DNA from: Neobacillus niacini
GTDB taxonomy: Bacteria; Bacillota; Bacilli; Bacillales; Cytobacillaceae
Length of the DNA: 64,000 nt
Assembly (NCBI RefSeq): GCF_030817595.1
Contig: NZ_JAUSZN010000001.1
Coordinates: forward strand, 4,091,001 to 4,155,000
Direction of reading: 5' to 3'
Shown: positions 1-7,658 of the stretch, piece by piece
How the letters are laid out: every line of letters starts with the position of its first letter
Position numbering within the stretch: position 1 is the first letter of the stretch
The notes under the pieces: model-generated
What the model was told of the DNA's origin: nothing
Databases searched by the model: none
What the model saw: only the letters and a program-made list of their open reading frames with translations
Position numbers and translations under genes: made by a program

Positions 1-488
1 TCATCAGTATCTACAATTTCATGGCTTCTAGGCTTGAAAAACCCAGCAATCAACTTTCCATCCTTTTCACCAACAGGTACCTGAGCTTTATTTCGGTAAT
101 GCCATGGGTTGTCCATCCCTAAGATTGGGTGGACAATTACGTCCTCAAGTTTTCCGATCCTTGTCAGCACCTGACGCACTTGGTTCTCTTTATATTTCAG
201 CTGTCCTTCATAGCTGATGTGCTCCAGCTGACAGCCGCCATATTTATGAATCTCACTATTAGGAACTTCTACGCGGTATGGGCTTTTTTCATAAATTTCA
301 ATCAAACGCCCGAAGCCGTATCCCTTGTTCACTTTAATCACTTTAACCTGCGCCTTTTCGCCAGGCAGTCCGTTTGGTATGAACAACGGAAAGCCTTCCA
401 CCTTTGCTACCCCTGCACCATCGTGAGCTAAATCTTCAAATACCACATCTATATAATCATTTTTTTTAACCGGTATTGTCTTCTTCAT
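1..488 (-). CDS. rlmCD: 23S rRNA uracil-C5 methyltransferase RlmCD, N-terminal part
   Basis: TrmA/RlmD-family SAM-dependent enzyme that methylates uridines of 23S rRNA. Only the first 162 codons are inside the window; the 3' end runs off the left edge. The N-terminal ~60 residues form a TRAM-type RNA-binding domain, followed by the family sequence YGGCQLEHISYEGQLKY. Start ATG at 488 is preceded by AAAGGAAG. Its position next to dgkB matches B. subtilis yefA (rlmCD). In the part visible, only C86 of the usual N-terminal 4Fe-4S cysteines is present; the residue before GGC is Tyr. The SAM motifs lie outside the window, so the catalytic half cannot be checked. TrmA-family paralogues exist, so the exact target uridines are inferred from synteny. 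Confidence 0.85.
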   Translation of the reverse strand, partial: MKKTIPVKKNDYIDVVFEDLAHDGAGVAKVEGFPLFIPNGLPGEKAQVKVIKVNKGYGFGRLIEIYEKSPYRVEVPNSEIHKYGGCQLEHISYEGQLKYKENQVRQVLTRIGKLEDVIVHPILGMDNPWHYRNKAQVPVGEKDGKLIAGFFKPRSHEIVDTD

Positions 489-613
489 TATTTACTTCCT
501 TTACTCCGATTTGACTAGCAAGATTGTATCATAAACCCAGTCTAATTGCGAAATCAGTCATAAATTGATTGTATACCGTTCTACTACCTGCATAAAATGT
601 CGGAGCATTTTTA

Positions 614-642
614 TTTAACAATATAACAAAAGTGTTTATAAT
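614..642 (+). promoter_or_regulatory. Sigma-A-type promoter for the small gene at 671
   Basis: A perfect -10 box TATAAT lies at 637-642 with a TTTAACA -35-like box at 614-620, about 16-17 bases apart. The predicted transcript start near 649 lies downstream of the GTG at 632, so that GTG cannot be the start codon if this promoter is the one used. Confidence 0.6.
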
Positions 643-670
643 TATAACATCCCGGAAGGAGGTGGTTACG

Positions 671-997
671 ATAAAGAAGGTATATTTTCTTCCCATCGCA
701 TTGCTGCTTGCCTTCATATCCTTTTCCGTTCTTCATACTTCCAACTTATTCATTCAATCACATCATTCTAATAAAGCTGTGTTATTGATAGATGATTGGA
801 ATATGAAATCACAAACGGACGAAGAAGAGAAACATTTATTTCATTTTGACTTTATCGAAGTTCTTACCCTAATCTCATTGATCGTAGTCACCCTTCACAG
901 AATCTTTTCTGATAACCATACCAGGAACTCGATTTTTCTAATCCCGGTTTTTCATCAATCTAATTATGTAATCCTCTCCCCTAAATTTATAAGTTAA
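671..997 (+). CDS. Small two-helix membrane protein, apparent ATA start
   Basis: No recognised family. The product would be 108 residues, with a hydrophobic N-terminal helix (residues ~4-24, IALLLAFISFSVL), a polar acidic stretch (DEEEKH), and a second hydrophobic helix (~60-80, VLTLISLIVVTL). The frame is open from a GTG at 632, but there is no ribosome site there and the predicted promoter starts transcription near 649. An excellent AAGGAGG at 655-661 sits 9 bases before an ATA codon at 671. The in-frame GTG at 662 touches that ribosome site and is too close to use. Either the start is the rare ATA, or an ATG has mutated and the gene is weakened. It is followed 22 bases later by a second small membrane gene, possibly co-transcribed. 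Confidence 0.55.
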   Translation: MKKVYFLPIALLLAFISFSVLHTSNLFIQSHHSNKAVLLIDDWNMKSQTDEEEKHLFHFDFIEVLTLISLIVVTLHRIFSDNHTRNSIFLIPVFHQSNYVILSPKFIS

Positions 998-1019
998 AAC
1001 TTACAAAGGGGAGGAATAA

Positions 1020-1136
1020 ATGATGTGGATTCGTTTTGTGATGATTGGTATTTTTTCATTAACTGCAGCTGGTATGCTAACCTTTCAAGGCATAGAAATT
1101 TACCATGCTTTCATGGATTTCTTTAAACAAAAATAA
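1020..1136 (+). CDS. 38-residue membrane peptide
   Basis: Unrecognised short gene that begins with two consecutive ATGs (1020, 1023), with GGGGAGGA centred about 8 bases upstream. The product starts MMWIRFVMIGIFSLTAAGM, a single hydrophobic helix over residues ~3-22, then an amphipathic tail ending FFKQK. The strong ribosome site, clean start and stop, and position 22 bases after the preceding small membrane gene support real translation. Function unknown; the two may form a small bicistronic unit. Confidence 0.55.
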   Translation: MMWIRFVMIGIFSLTAAGMLTFQGIEIYHAFMDFFKQK

Positions 1137-1147
1137 ACTGAGATGGT

Positions 1148-1252
1148 CCCGTGGGTTTTAGCCATAATCCCGCGGGATTTCCAATTTATTCGGCGAGAAT
1201 CGAGAATAACTCCACTAACTCTTAGAGTTTTTCCGCGGGCTACGATAATTCA
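1148..1252. repeat. Degenerate 21-bp tandem repeat, five units
   Basis: The gap between the small membrane gene and the pncB terminator divides into five 21-base units starting at 1148, 1169, 1190, 1211 and 1232. Units 1, 2 and 5 share CCCGTGGG, CCCGCGGG and TCCGCGGG at their left ends, with AT-rich right ends. The middle two are more diverged. No gene is visible here. Confidence 0.6.
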
Positions 1253-1273
1253 GCGAACTTTCTTTTTTTCATA

Positions 1274-1303
1274 CAAAAAAGACACCCTTTAATAATGGGT
1301 GCC
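1274..1303 (-). terminator. Rho-independent terminator of pncB
   Basis: On the minus strand GGCACCC and GGGTGTC form a 7-bp stem (1297-1303 with 1281-1287), followed by a run of U. Confidence 0.85.
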
Positions 1304-1312
1304 TTAAACTAT

Positions 1313-2779
1313 CTATTCTGCCTTCATTTCAGCCACTTTCTCTTTTACTTCTTCAATATTCCTCATCTTGTTATCCCAGCATTTTTGGCTAAGGTCGACC
1401 GGATATTCCTCAGGATTCATTGTACGTTTATACTCATCCCAGAGAGCAGCAAGATTTTGTTTTACATATTCACGCGATTCTTCCAGGCATGGCATCTCAT
1501 AGACAAGCTTTCCATTTGAAAAAATAACTTCATGAAGCTCTTTTGCCGAAAAATTTGTCACGATCTTATTCATATAGGTATGCGTTGGGTGGAACATTCT
1601 CAAGCGCTTCTCCGGCAATTTTTCATCCTCGAGCGCAATGTAGTCCCCTTCAGCATGGTTATTCTTATTATTGATAATACGGTAAATTTTCTTAATCCCC
1701 GGAGTCGTTACTTTTACCGGATTGGAAGAGATTTTAATCGTATCCTCCATTTTGCCGTTCTCGTCTTCGATGGAAACAATTTTATAAACAGCTCCTAGTG
1801 CTGCCTGCTCGTAAGCGGTAATAAGCTTCGTTCCTATTCCCCAGCTGTCAATTTTGGCACCCTGTGCTTTCAAATTGAGAATGGTGTATTCATCGAGATC
1901 ACTTGAAGCAAATATTTTTGCATCCTTAAACCCGGCCTCATCGAGCATTTTACGTGCTTCCTTTGAAAGATAGGCAAGGTCACCGCTGTCTAAACGGATT
2001 CCTATGAAATTAATAGTATCGCCCATCTCCTTGGCGACTTTAATCGCATTTGGAACACCCAAACGAAGGGTATCATATGTATCAACCAAAAAGACACAAT
2101 CCTTATGTGACTCAGCATATTTTTTAAATGCGATATATTCGTCTTTATAAGCTTGAACCATCGAATGAGCATGTGTACCAGAAACAGGAATTTGAAATAA
2201 TTTACCTGCTCGAACATTACTTGTTCCATCAAAACCGGCTAGGTATGCAGCTCTGGTCCCCCAAATAGCCGCGTCCATTTCTTGCGCTCGGCGAGTACCG
2301 AACTCCATTGCAATTTCACTTCCAAGCACCTGCTTAATACGAGAAGCCTTTGTCGCAATTAAGGTTTGATAATTAATGATGTTCAATAGTGCCGTTTCAA
2401 TCAACTGAGCTTCACATAGCGGGGCATCTACGCTTAAAATTGGCTCATTTCCAAATACAAGCTCGCCTTCTTTCATACAGCGAATGGTACCTGTAAAGCG
2501 CAAGTCCCTTAAGTATTCTAAAAAATCATCCTGATAGCCTACTTCATTTTTTAAATACTCCAGATCGTCTTCTGAAAAGCGGAAGCCCTGGATAAACTGA
2601 ATGACTTTTTCCAAACCAGCGAATACCGCATATCCATTCCCAAAAGGGAGCTTTCGGAAAAACAGTTCGAACACTGCGCGTTTATTATATTTGCCGTCTC
2701 TCCAATACGTTTCTACCATATTGATCTGATATAGATCAGTATGCAGTGCTAAGCTATCATCCTGATAAATGTTTTTCAT
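1313..2779 (-). CDS. pncB: Nicotinate phosphoribosyltransferase
   Basis: Converts nicotinate, PRPP and ATP to nicotinate mononucleotide, the entry step of the Preiss-Handler NAD salvage route; cytoplasmic. The 488-residue product is of normal length for the Bacillus enzyme. Visible family features are TDLYQINMVETYW at residues 14-26, EFGTRRAQ at 159-166, and SGTHAHSMV around 200-208, which carries the histidine phosphorylated during catalysis in this family. Start ATG at 2779 is preceded by GGAGGG. The gene stands alone, ending in its own terminator; no pncA lies beside it. No NAD-repressor operator was recognised upstream. Confidence 0.95.
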   Translation of the reverse strand: MKNIYQDDSLALHTDLYQINMVETYWRDGKYNKRAVFELFFRKLPFGNGYAVFAGLEKVIQFIQGFRFSEDDLEYLKNEVGYQDDFLEYLRDLRFTGTIRCMKEGELVFGNEPILSVDAPLCEAQLIETALLNIINYQTLIATKASRIKQVLGSEIAMEFGTRRAQEMDAAIWGTRAAYLAGFDGTSNVRAGKLFQIPVSGTHAHSMVQAYKDEYIAFKKYAESHKDCVFLVDTYDTLRLGVPNAIKVAKEMGDTINFIGIRLDSGDLAYLSKEARKMLDEAGFKDAKIFASSDLDEYTILNLKAQGAKIDSWGIGTKLITAYEQAALGAVYKIVSIEDENGKMEDTIKISSNPVKVTTPGIKKIYRIINNKNNHAEGDYIALEDEKLPEKRLRMFHPTHTYMNKIVTNFSAKELHEVIFSNGKLVYEMPCLEESREYVKQNLAALWDEYKRTMNPEEYPVDLSQKCWDNKMRNIEEVKEKVAEMKAE

Positions 2780-2837
2780 CCTAACCCTCCGAACAACTAC
2801 TTTTTCAACATATTAAATAATTTTACCATTATAAAAA

Positions 2838-2987
2838 CTATTTAACCAGCGCTCCAAGTGATTGTTCAAAGTGCCCTAATGCCCATTCATGTCCCTTTTG
2901 ATTAAAGGAAGCAACTGCTTCTTTATAAACCACGATTAAAACCACGATTGTAGTGTCTACAGCTGTGTGAAGAACCCACAGGGGTGA
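2838..2987 (-). pseudogene. Remnant C-terminal coding fragment
   Basis: About 50 open codons ending in TAG at 2838 read like the end of a real protein (VVYKEAVASFNQKGHEWALG and then HFEQSLGALVK). There is no start codon or ribosome site upstream, and the frame is closed by a TAA just beyond. It is best read as the decayed tail of a lost gene, with a hydrophobic stretch (TTIVVLIVV) before the soluble end. Parent family not recognised. Confidence 0.35.
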
Positions 2988-2992
2988 ATATT

Positions 2993-3031
2993 AAAAAAGG
3001 TAAACACAATAAAAATTGTGCTTACCTTTTT
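2993..3031. terminator. Bidirectional terminator after the GH2 gene
   Basis: AAAAAGGTAAACACAAT at 2994-3010 pairs with ATTGTGCTTACCTTTTT across a short A-rich loop. T runs at both ends allow termination either way. It ends the glycosidase transcript. Confidence 0.85.
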
Positions 3032-3046
3032 GAGGTACAAAAACTC

Positions 3047-5077
3047 TTATTTAATTGGATTTGCTGCGTTTCTAAAGGTTTCATATACCAAGCGTGGTTC
3101 TTCGTTGTCGAATCGCATTAATCCCATGGTAGAAATTCCGTTTATCTGTTGGTTATAGCCTAACCTTTGTTTATAATCTTTTAACACCCAGAACGTATAT
3201 CCGGCCATATAGTCTAGACGGTTGGAATCTGTTACCTGGTTCCAGTGATTTAGGAATTTAGCAGATTGCCATTCTTCGGTCCCGGACGTTGTAGGTTCTC
3301 CATGTTTGAGTTCCTCTTCTGCATAGGCCCACGTTCCATTTTCCGTAATTAGTATCGGTTTATTAGGATGGTTTCTATGAACTGCATCTAGAGTTGTCCC
3401 TAGGTCCTCATCCTTCATATAGAAATAACCGAAATATTCATTTAAACCGATGACATCTGCCAAGTCGTAGGCTGGGTCCCAACTGCTTCCAGAAGCCCAT
3501 GTGACAGGACGGTTTTGGATATCCACACTTTTGACAGCACTCTTCATATCTGAAAGCCAGTCACGGTAAACTTGCTGATCATCCCAAATTTGAGACTCAT
3601 TTTGTAATGACCACATGATTACAGAAGGGCGGTTAATTTGATTCCAAGCCATACTTAATACTAGTGACCTTGAAAGACCGTATGAGTTTGTTTGTAACGC
3701 CTCTTGCTTCGTATCAAGCCACATATTATCAACATCATCCAATACCATTAATCCATGCTTATCAGCAAAATCATATACATATGGGTGACGGTTGTAGTGA
3801 CTGTTACGAATAAAGTTTGCATTTACATTCAGAACATGATTCAACTCTGTATCATACTCATCAATTGTCATAGATTTGCCGTTTGCAGCTGTTTCCTCAT
3901 GCCAGTTAAGACCTTTTAAAAATACCTGTTCTCCATTTAAGGTTAATTTACTACCCTCTGTAGCAATTGTTCGCATACCATAAGTTGTTGAAAGGCTGTC
4001 ATCAACAGAGCCAATTCCATTCTGTGAAACTTGACCTTCACCTTTTCCCTTATAAAGAGTTGCGGTTACTTCATATAGAGTAGGGGATTCCGGTGTCCAA
4101 TAGCTTGCACTCTTAATATCAAAATCCATTGAGACCACTTTTACTTCGCCTGGATTTAATTCTATCTCCTGTGACTTAGGCTTTCCACCAGTTTGTTCAC
4201 CTGGATCTACAACTAGTTGACGATCTACTTTTTTGTCTCCATGATTGTATACAACCACTTTTGTTGTTAAAGTATGATCACCAGTTGCAGTAAGGATTTT
4301 ACTAACATTGACATTTGATGTTGCTTCCAAATAGACGCTTCGTGTAATTCCTGCATATCGCCAGTAGTCTACAGGTTTGTATGGCAGTTCCACGTCATTT
4401 GTAACAGGCTTCGCATCCGGACTTGTATAAGAATCAAAGTCTGCTCTGCGATGTACTCGAACCGCAATCACATTATCTTTCCCAGGTTGTAAATACTCAC
4501 TAACATTAAGCGCAAAAGGGGTATTTCCACCTTCATGTTCGCCTACAAAATGACCATTCACATAAACCCATGCACGATAGTTAACGCCGAGAAAATTAAG
4601 TTTTACGAATTGATTTTTCCAACTGGCATCAGGTGAAAAATGTGTCCTGAACCAGGCATCACCATCGTAAAATGCCGTTCCTTCACCAAAATTCGAACCA
4701 TCGTATGTACCAAACCCAGGTGTATCATAAAGATCCCAGCTGCCTGGCACCTTTTCTTGCTGCCAATTTGAATCATCATAATCTTTTTGGTACCATTTTT
4801 CAGTCATCCCTTGGCTATTGGGGTCCATAGCAAATTTCCATTTCCCATCAAGTGATAAGTAGTTTCTACTCGGCTCTTCTTGTGTCCAAGTATCAAACGA
4901 TGGGACTGGTTCACCATATTGGTATAAAACATTTGTTCCATCAATGGATTTTACTTGCGTGTTCATTGGCTCACGGTCTGCTACTGGTGTATTAGTAATG
5001 GCAGAAGCTCCTCCAGTAATAAGGGTAGAACTGAGAAGAAGAATGCCTATCCCGAGTTTAGTAAATTTTCGAAGCAT
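3047..5077 (-). CDS. Secreted glycoside hydrolase family 2 enzyme
   Basis: A retaining exo-glycosidase of family GH2 (beta-galactosidase, beta-glucuronidase and related activities); the sugar specificity cannot be read from the sequence. Residues 1-26 are a Sec signal peptide (MLRK start, hydrophobic core, cut after ASA), so the enzyme should act outside the cell. A jelly-roll domain (~55-250), an Ig-like sandwich (~255-370) and a TIM barrel (~375-676) follow. The acid/base glutamate is E494 in WSLQNES and the nucleophile E579 in LITENGT, 85 residues apart as in relatives. Start ATG at 5077 follows CAGGAGGTTTATT. It is monocistronic, with a catabolite-responsive element upstream. Signal peptides are uncommon in GH2 enzymes of Bacillus. 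Confidence 0.88.
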   Translation of the reverse strand: MLRKFTKLGIGILLLSSTLITGGASAITNTPVADREPMNTQVKSIDGTNVLYQYGEPVPSFDTWTQEEPSRNYLSLDGKWKFAMDPNSQGMTEKWYQKDYDDSNWQQEKVPGSWDLYDTPGFGTYDGSNFGEGTAFYDGDAWFRTHFSPDASWKNQFVKLNFLGVNYRAWVYVNGHFVGEHEGGNTPFALNVSEYLQPGKDNVIAVRVHRRADFDSYTSPDAKPVTNDVELPYKPVDYWRYAGITRSVYLEATSNVNVSKILTATGDHTLTTKVVVYNHGDKKVDRQLVVDPGEQTGGKPKSQEIELNPGEVKVVSMDFDIKSASYWTPESPTLYEVTATLYKGKGEGQVSQNGIGSVDDSLSTTYGMRTIATEGSKLTLNGEQVFLKGLNWHEETAANGKSMTIDEYDTELNHVLNVNANFIRNSHYNRHPYVYDFADKHGLMVLDDVDNMWLDTKQEALQTNSYGLSRSLVLSMAWNQINRPSVIMWSLQNESQIWDDQQVYRDWLSDMKSAVKSVDIQNRPVTWASGSSWDPAYDLADVIGLNEYFGYFYMKDEDLGTTLDAVHRNHPNKPILITENGTWAYAEEELKHGEPTTSGTEEWQSAKFLNHWNQVTDSNRLDYMAGYTFWVLKDYKQRLGYNQQINGISTMGLMRFDNEEPRLVYETFRNAANPIK

Positions 5078-5160
5078 AATAAACCTCCTGTCTTATTGTA
5101 AATTTTTTCAAAAACTCTTAGAGTGAATTGTTCGAAAAACATTTGATCCTTCTTCTACAA

Positions 5161-5174
5161 TGAAATCGGTTTCA
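5161..5174. promoter_or_regulatory. Catabolite-responsive element (cre) upstream of the GH2 gene
   Basis: TGAAATCGGTTTCA fits the CcpA consensus TGWAANCGNTNWCA at every position. It lies 84 bases upstream of the GH2 start codon, so repression by CcpA in the presence of preferred sugars is likely. The gene-free stretch 5078-5493 also holds a second operator-like dyad (5320) and a direct repeat TTGGCATAC at 5210 and 5232. Nothing else was recognised in it. Confidence 0.75.
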
Positions 5175-5319
5175 TAAAAATAAATACAAAATGAAGAAAA
5201 CAAAACAAATTGGCATACATTTATTTAGCTCTTGGCATACACCTCCTTAAATATGTTGTGAGTAACTTAACTGCTCAGACACCAGCTAAAGTTCTAGGGT
5301 AGTATTTTTTGCTTTTTTA

Positions 5320-5333
5320 TGAAACGGGTTTCA
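5320..5333. promoter_or_regulatory. Second LacI/CcpA-type operator dyad
   Basis: TGAAACGGGTTTCA has perfect 6-bp arms (TGAAAC/GTTTCA). It differs from the cre consensus at the central C, so it could be a weaker cre or the site of another LacI-family regulator. It lies about 240 bases upstream of the GH2 gene. Confidence 0.5.
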
Positions 5334-5493
5334 TTTTAAAGAAAACAGAATATTTAGTAATTACCATTAAATAGTAACAAGCCTAGGTTTAATATGTAAG
5401 TAACTTATGTACTAGCTGATTATAGACAAAAAGTAGGATTTTAAAAATCAGGATTACTTACATCGAGTGTGTAAAAAGTAGAATATGCCTTTT

Positions 5494-5528
5494 AAAAAAA
5501 GAAAAGCCCATTCCTCATCGGAACGGAC
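5494..5528 (-). terminator. Terminator of dgkB
   Basis: GTCCGTTCC pairs with GGAATGGGC (with wobble pairs) across GATGA, followed by a U-rich run on the minus strand. Confidence 0.8.
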
Positions 5529-5533
5529 TTTTT

Positions 5534-6475
5534 TTAGCTATATCTCTGACCCGGTATCCAATCTGTTGGTTTATCCAGTGGTCTTATGTCATCGAGTGGG
5601 ACAAATACCTCTAAATGCCTGTACAAGTTGGCGAACTCTGCGGGCAGCAAGCCACCGAATTCACCATCAAGATTCAATTGTACCTTTTCATTAGAATGTA
5701 CTTTGATCCGGCTCGCTTTTGCATAAATGACATTAGGATCATTTACATGCTCACCGCGGATGGCCAATGTTGCAACTCGAATAAACTCTGCCAAATTAAT
5801 TTTTTTCAAGATAAGCAATGAAAATAGACCATCATTAATCGATGAATCTGGAGCAATCTTTTCAAATCCTCCGATAGAATTGGTCAGTCCTACAAGGAAT
5901 AACATCGCTTCCCCTTCAAAAAGCTTGCCATCATACTCAATAGTTATATCTGAAGCTTTAATGGAAGGAAGCATTTCCATCCCTTTTAAATAGTAAGCAA
6001 GTTGCCCAAGCATCGTCTTAAGTTTACTTGGAACCTCGTATGTAAGCTCCGTGATTCTGCCGCCACCAGCGATATTAATAAAATAACGGTCATTAATTCG
6101 GCCAATATCCACCGGAATCAGTTCACCTTTGGTGATAATATCGACCGCTGCACCAATATCTCTGGGTATATGGAGAGCTCTTGCAAAATCATTCGTTGTG
6201 CCCGCTGGAATAATTCCTAATTTTGGCCGGAACTCCTGCTCAGCAAGTCCGTTGACGACTTCATTTATGGTACCGTCACCTCCAGCAGCAATAACAACAT
6301 CATATTGTCGTTCGACGGCTATCCGAGCGGCTGCTGTTGCATCACCCGCACCCGTCGTCGCATGGCAAGAGGCCTCATACCCGGCAATCTCGAGTTTCTC
6401 TAGTATTTCTGCCAGATGGCGCTTAAGGATTTCCCGCCCTGAAGTAGGATTATATATTAATCGTGCTCGTTTCAT
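5534..6475 (-). CDS. dgkB: Diacylglycerol kinase DgkB
   Basis: Phosphorylates diacylglycerol to phosphatidic acid, returning the lipid left over from lipoteichoic acid synthesis to phospholipid metabolism at the inner face of the membrane. The 313-residue product carries the nucleotide-binding GGDGT at residues 65-69 and matches the DgkB pattern throughout (ARLIYNPTSGRE at the start, NIAGGGRITELTYEVPSKLK in the middle). The open frame extends nine codons further to a TTG at 6502, but that has no ribosome site. ATG at 6475 has AGGA eight bases upstream and gives the family N-terminus MKRARLIYN. The neighbouring rlmCD matches the order in B. subtilis. Confidence 0.93.
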   Translation of the reverse strand: MKRARLIYNPTSGREILKRHLAEILEKLEIAGYEASCHATTGAGDATAAARIAVERQYDVVIAAGGDGTINEVVNGLAEQEFRPKLGIIPAGTTNDFARALHIPRDIGAAVDIITKGELIPVDIGRINDRYFINIAGGGRITELTYEVPSKLKTMLGQLAYYLKGMEMLPSIKASDITIEYDGKLFEGEAMLFLVGLTNSIGGFEKIAPDSSINDGLFSLLILKKINLAEFIRVATLAIRGEHVNDPNVIYAKASRIKVHSNEKVQLNLDGEFGGLLPAEFANLYRHLEVFVPLDDIRPLDKPTDWIPGQRYS

Positions 6476-6654
6476 ATTCATCATCCTATTTTTTATAATC
6501 AATAAATGGCATCTGTCGGACCTTTTCTATATTCTACCAATTTAGCCCTTGGCTTACAATTATTAACCCAAGCAACAAATATTAGTCTGTCCATAACTCT
6601 GCCGACTACTATCATACCCTTTTTTTATTTTTTTGCAAAAAAATAAGATGTGAA

Positions 6655-7569
6655 CTAATTCGAATTTAAACTAACATAAGGAGTATTGGTGATAGTAATA
6701 TCATACGTGCCCTCACCTGATTGGTATACAGCGTCTTTTTCTACTCCTTCAACATCCGGGTTCACTTTTTCAGTTATCTTCCATGCTCCATCCTTACCAT
6801 TTGCTTCAGTTATTCCAAGTGCTGCAATATTCAAATTGCCATCTTCAACAACCTTTATATTTAGTGAAGAGGCACCATTTATACTCCAGTTATTCTCAAG
6901 ATTCCTTGTGTTTAACGTAATCTCATTTCCGTTTCCAATTACCTCAAGTTTGACACCTTTTGAGATAAGAATGGTTGAGGCAACTTCTTGATGACTATAA
7001 AACGGTCCCACTTCATTCGGAAGTGTCTTTACATTTATAAATAGAGTATCCCCCTTTTTGTTTGCATGCACATATTCATCCGCAGTTGTTAGGAGCTTTT
7101 TCTTTTTCGTTGTCTGTGTTCGGTACGTTCCAAACATTGACACTTCTTTTTCATCCGTTGCTTCAATAGTTGTTTGGTAACCTACGGTTCTTAAGACAAC
7201 ACGTTTTATGCTGTCATCCAACTGGTGAGAAAAGTCAGGCAGTTCAAAAGACATCTCTTCCCTTGCAACCACTTCCTCCACTTTTCCCATAACTCCTGTT
7301 GCACTAAGGGTCGCAAACAGTATCCCTACCATACCTAGCAATCCAACAAAGAGGATACTGACAAAGTCATATTTTAAAAGGGGCTTCTCTTGCCTCGAGA
7401 AAAATAAGTAGAGGAGAATTTCAATCCCAAGAACGATTAACAAAATTGGCCACCAAGCCGACATCACATGAACTAGATCCAATCCTAAAAAGCGTGAGAG
7501 GAAAAGGAAGAGGCCAAGTAAAACGAGTGAGGCCCCCATCGAAAACGTACCAACACGCCAAGTTCTCAT
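6655..7569 (-). CDS. LiaF-like membrane-anchored protein of the ECF operon
   Basis: The 304-residue product has a three-helix N-terminal membrane region (helices near residues 8-27, 38-56, 70-89) resembling the LiaI/LiaF-type transmembrane module. An extracytoplasmic, mostly beta domain follows (~100-304), recalling the beta-helix C-terminal domain of LiaF-type proteins. Its exact role is unknown; relatives take part in cell-envelope stress sensing. Start ATG at 7569 overlaps the stop of the preceding 30-residue gene by four bases and has AAAGGAGG upstream. As the last gene of the sigma factor operon it is a likely target, sensor or effector of that system. The 6476-6654 gap downstream shows no clear terminator hairpin. 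Confidence 0.7.
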   Translation of the reverse strand: MRTWRVGTFSMGASLVLLGLFLFLSRFLGLDLVHVMSAWWPILLIVLGIEILLYLFFSRQEKPLLKYDFVSILFVGLLGMVGILFATLSATGVMGKVEEVVAREEMSFELPDFSHQLDDSIKRVVLRTVGYQTTIEATDEKEVSMFGTYRTQTTKKKKLLTTADEYVHANKKGDTLFINVKTLPNEVGPFYSHQEVASTILISKGVKLEVIGNGNEITLNTRNLENNWSINGASSLNIKVVEDGNLNIAALGITEANGKDGAWKITEKVNPDVEGVEKDAVYQSGEGTYDITITNTPYVSLNSN

Positions 7570-7658
7570 ACCTGTTCCTCCTTTCCTTTTCTAAAAATGA
7601 TCCCAATTCCTGCACCGATTAAGAGTACTCCTGCTAGTGTGTTTTTCCACCGTTTCAT
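7566..7658 (-). CDS. 30-residue membrane peptide inside the ECF operon
   Basis: Product MKRWKNTLAGVLLIGAGIGI followed by IFRKGKEEQV: basic N-terminus, one short hydrophobic helix (residues ~7-22) and a charged tail. The start ATG (7658) overlaps the stop of the upstream multi-helix gene by four bases, and the stop overlaps the next start by four bases. A good GGGAGG site lies upstream. These coupled junctions argue strongly that it is translated, although it is short. No family recognised; it may be a small regulator or assembly factor for its neighbours. Confidence 0.65.
   Translation of the reverse strand: MKRWKNTLAGVLLIGAGIGIIFRKGKEEQV

Noticed and set aside
5210..5240. Sigma-54 promoter suggested by TTGGCATAC repeats
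   Set aside because: The second element (TTGC at the proper distance) is missing; only a direct repeat can be claimed.
6476..6502. TTG start at 6502 for dgkB
   Set aside because: No ribosome site; ATG 6475 gives the family N-terminus with AGGA at proper spacing.
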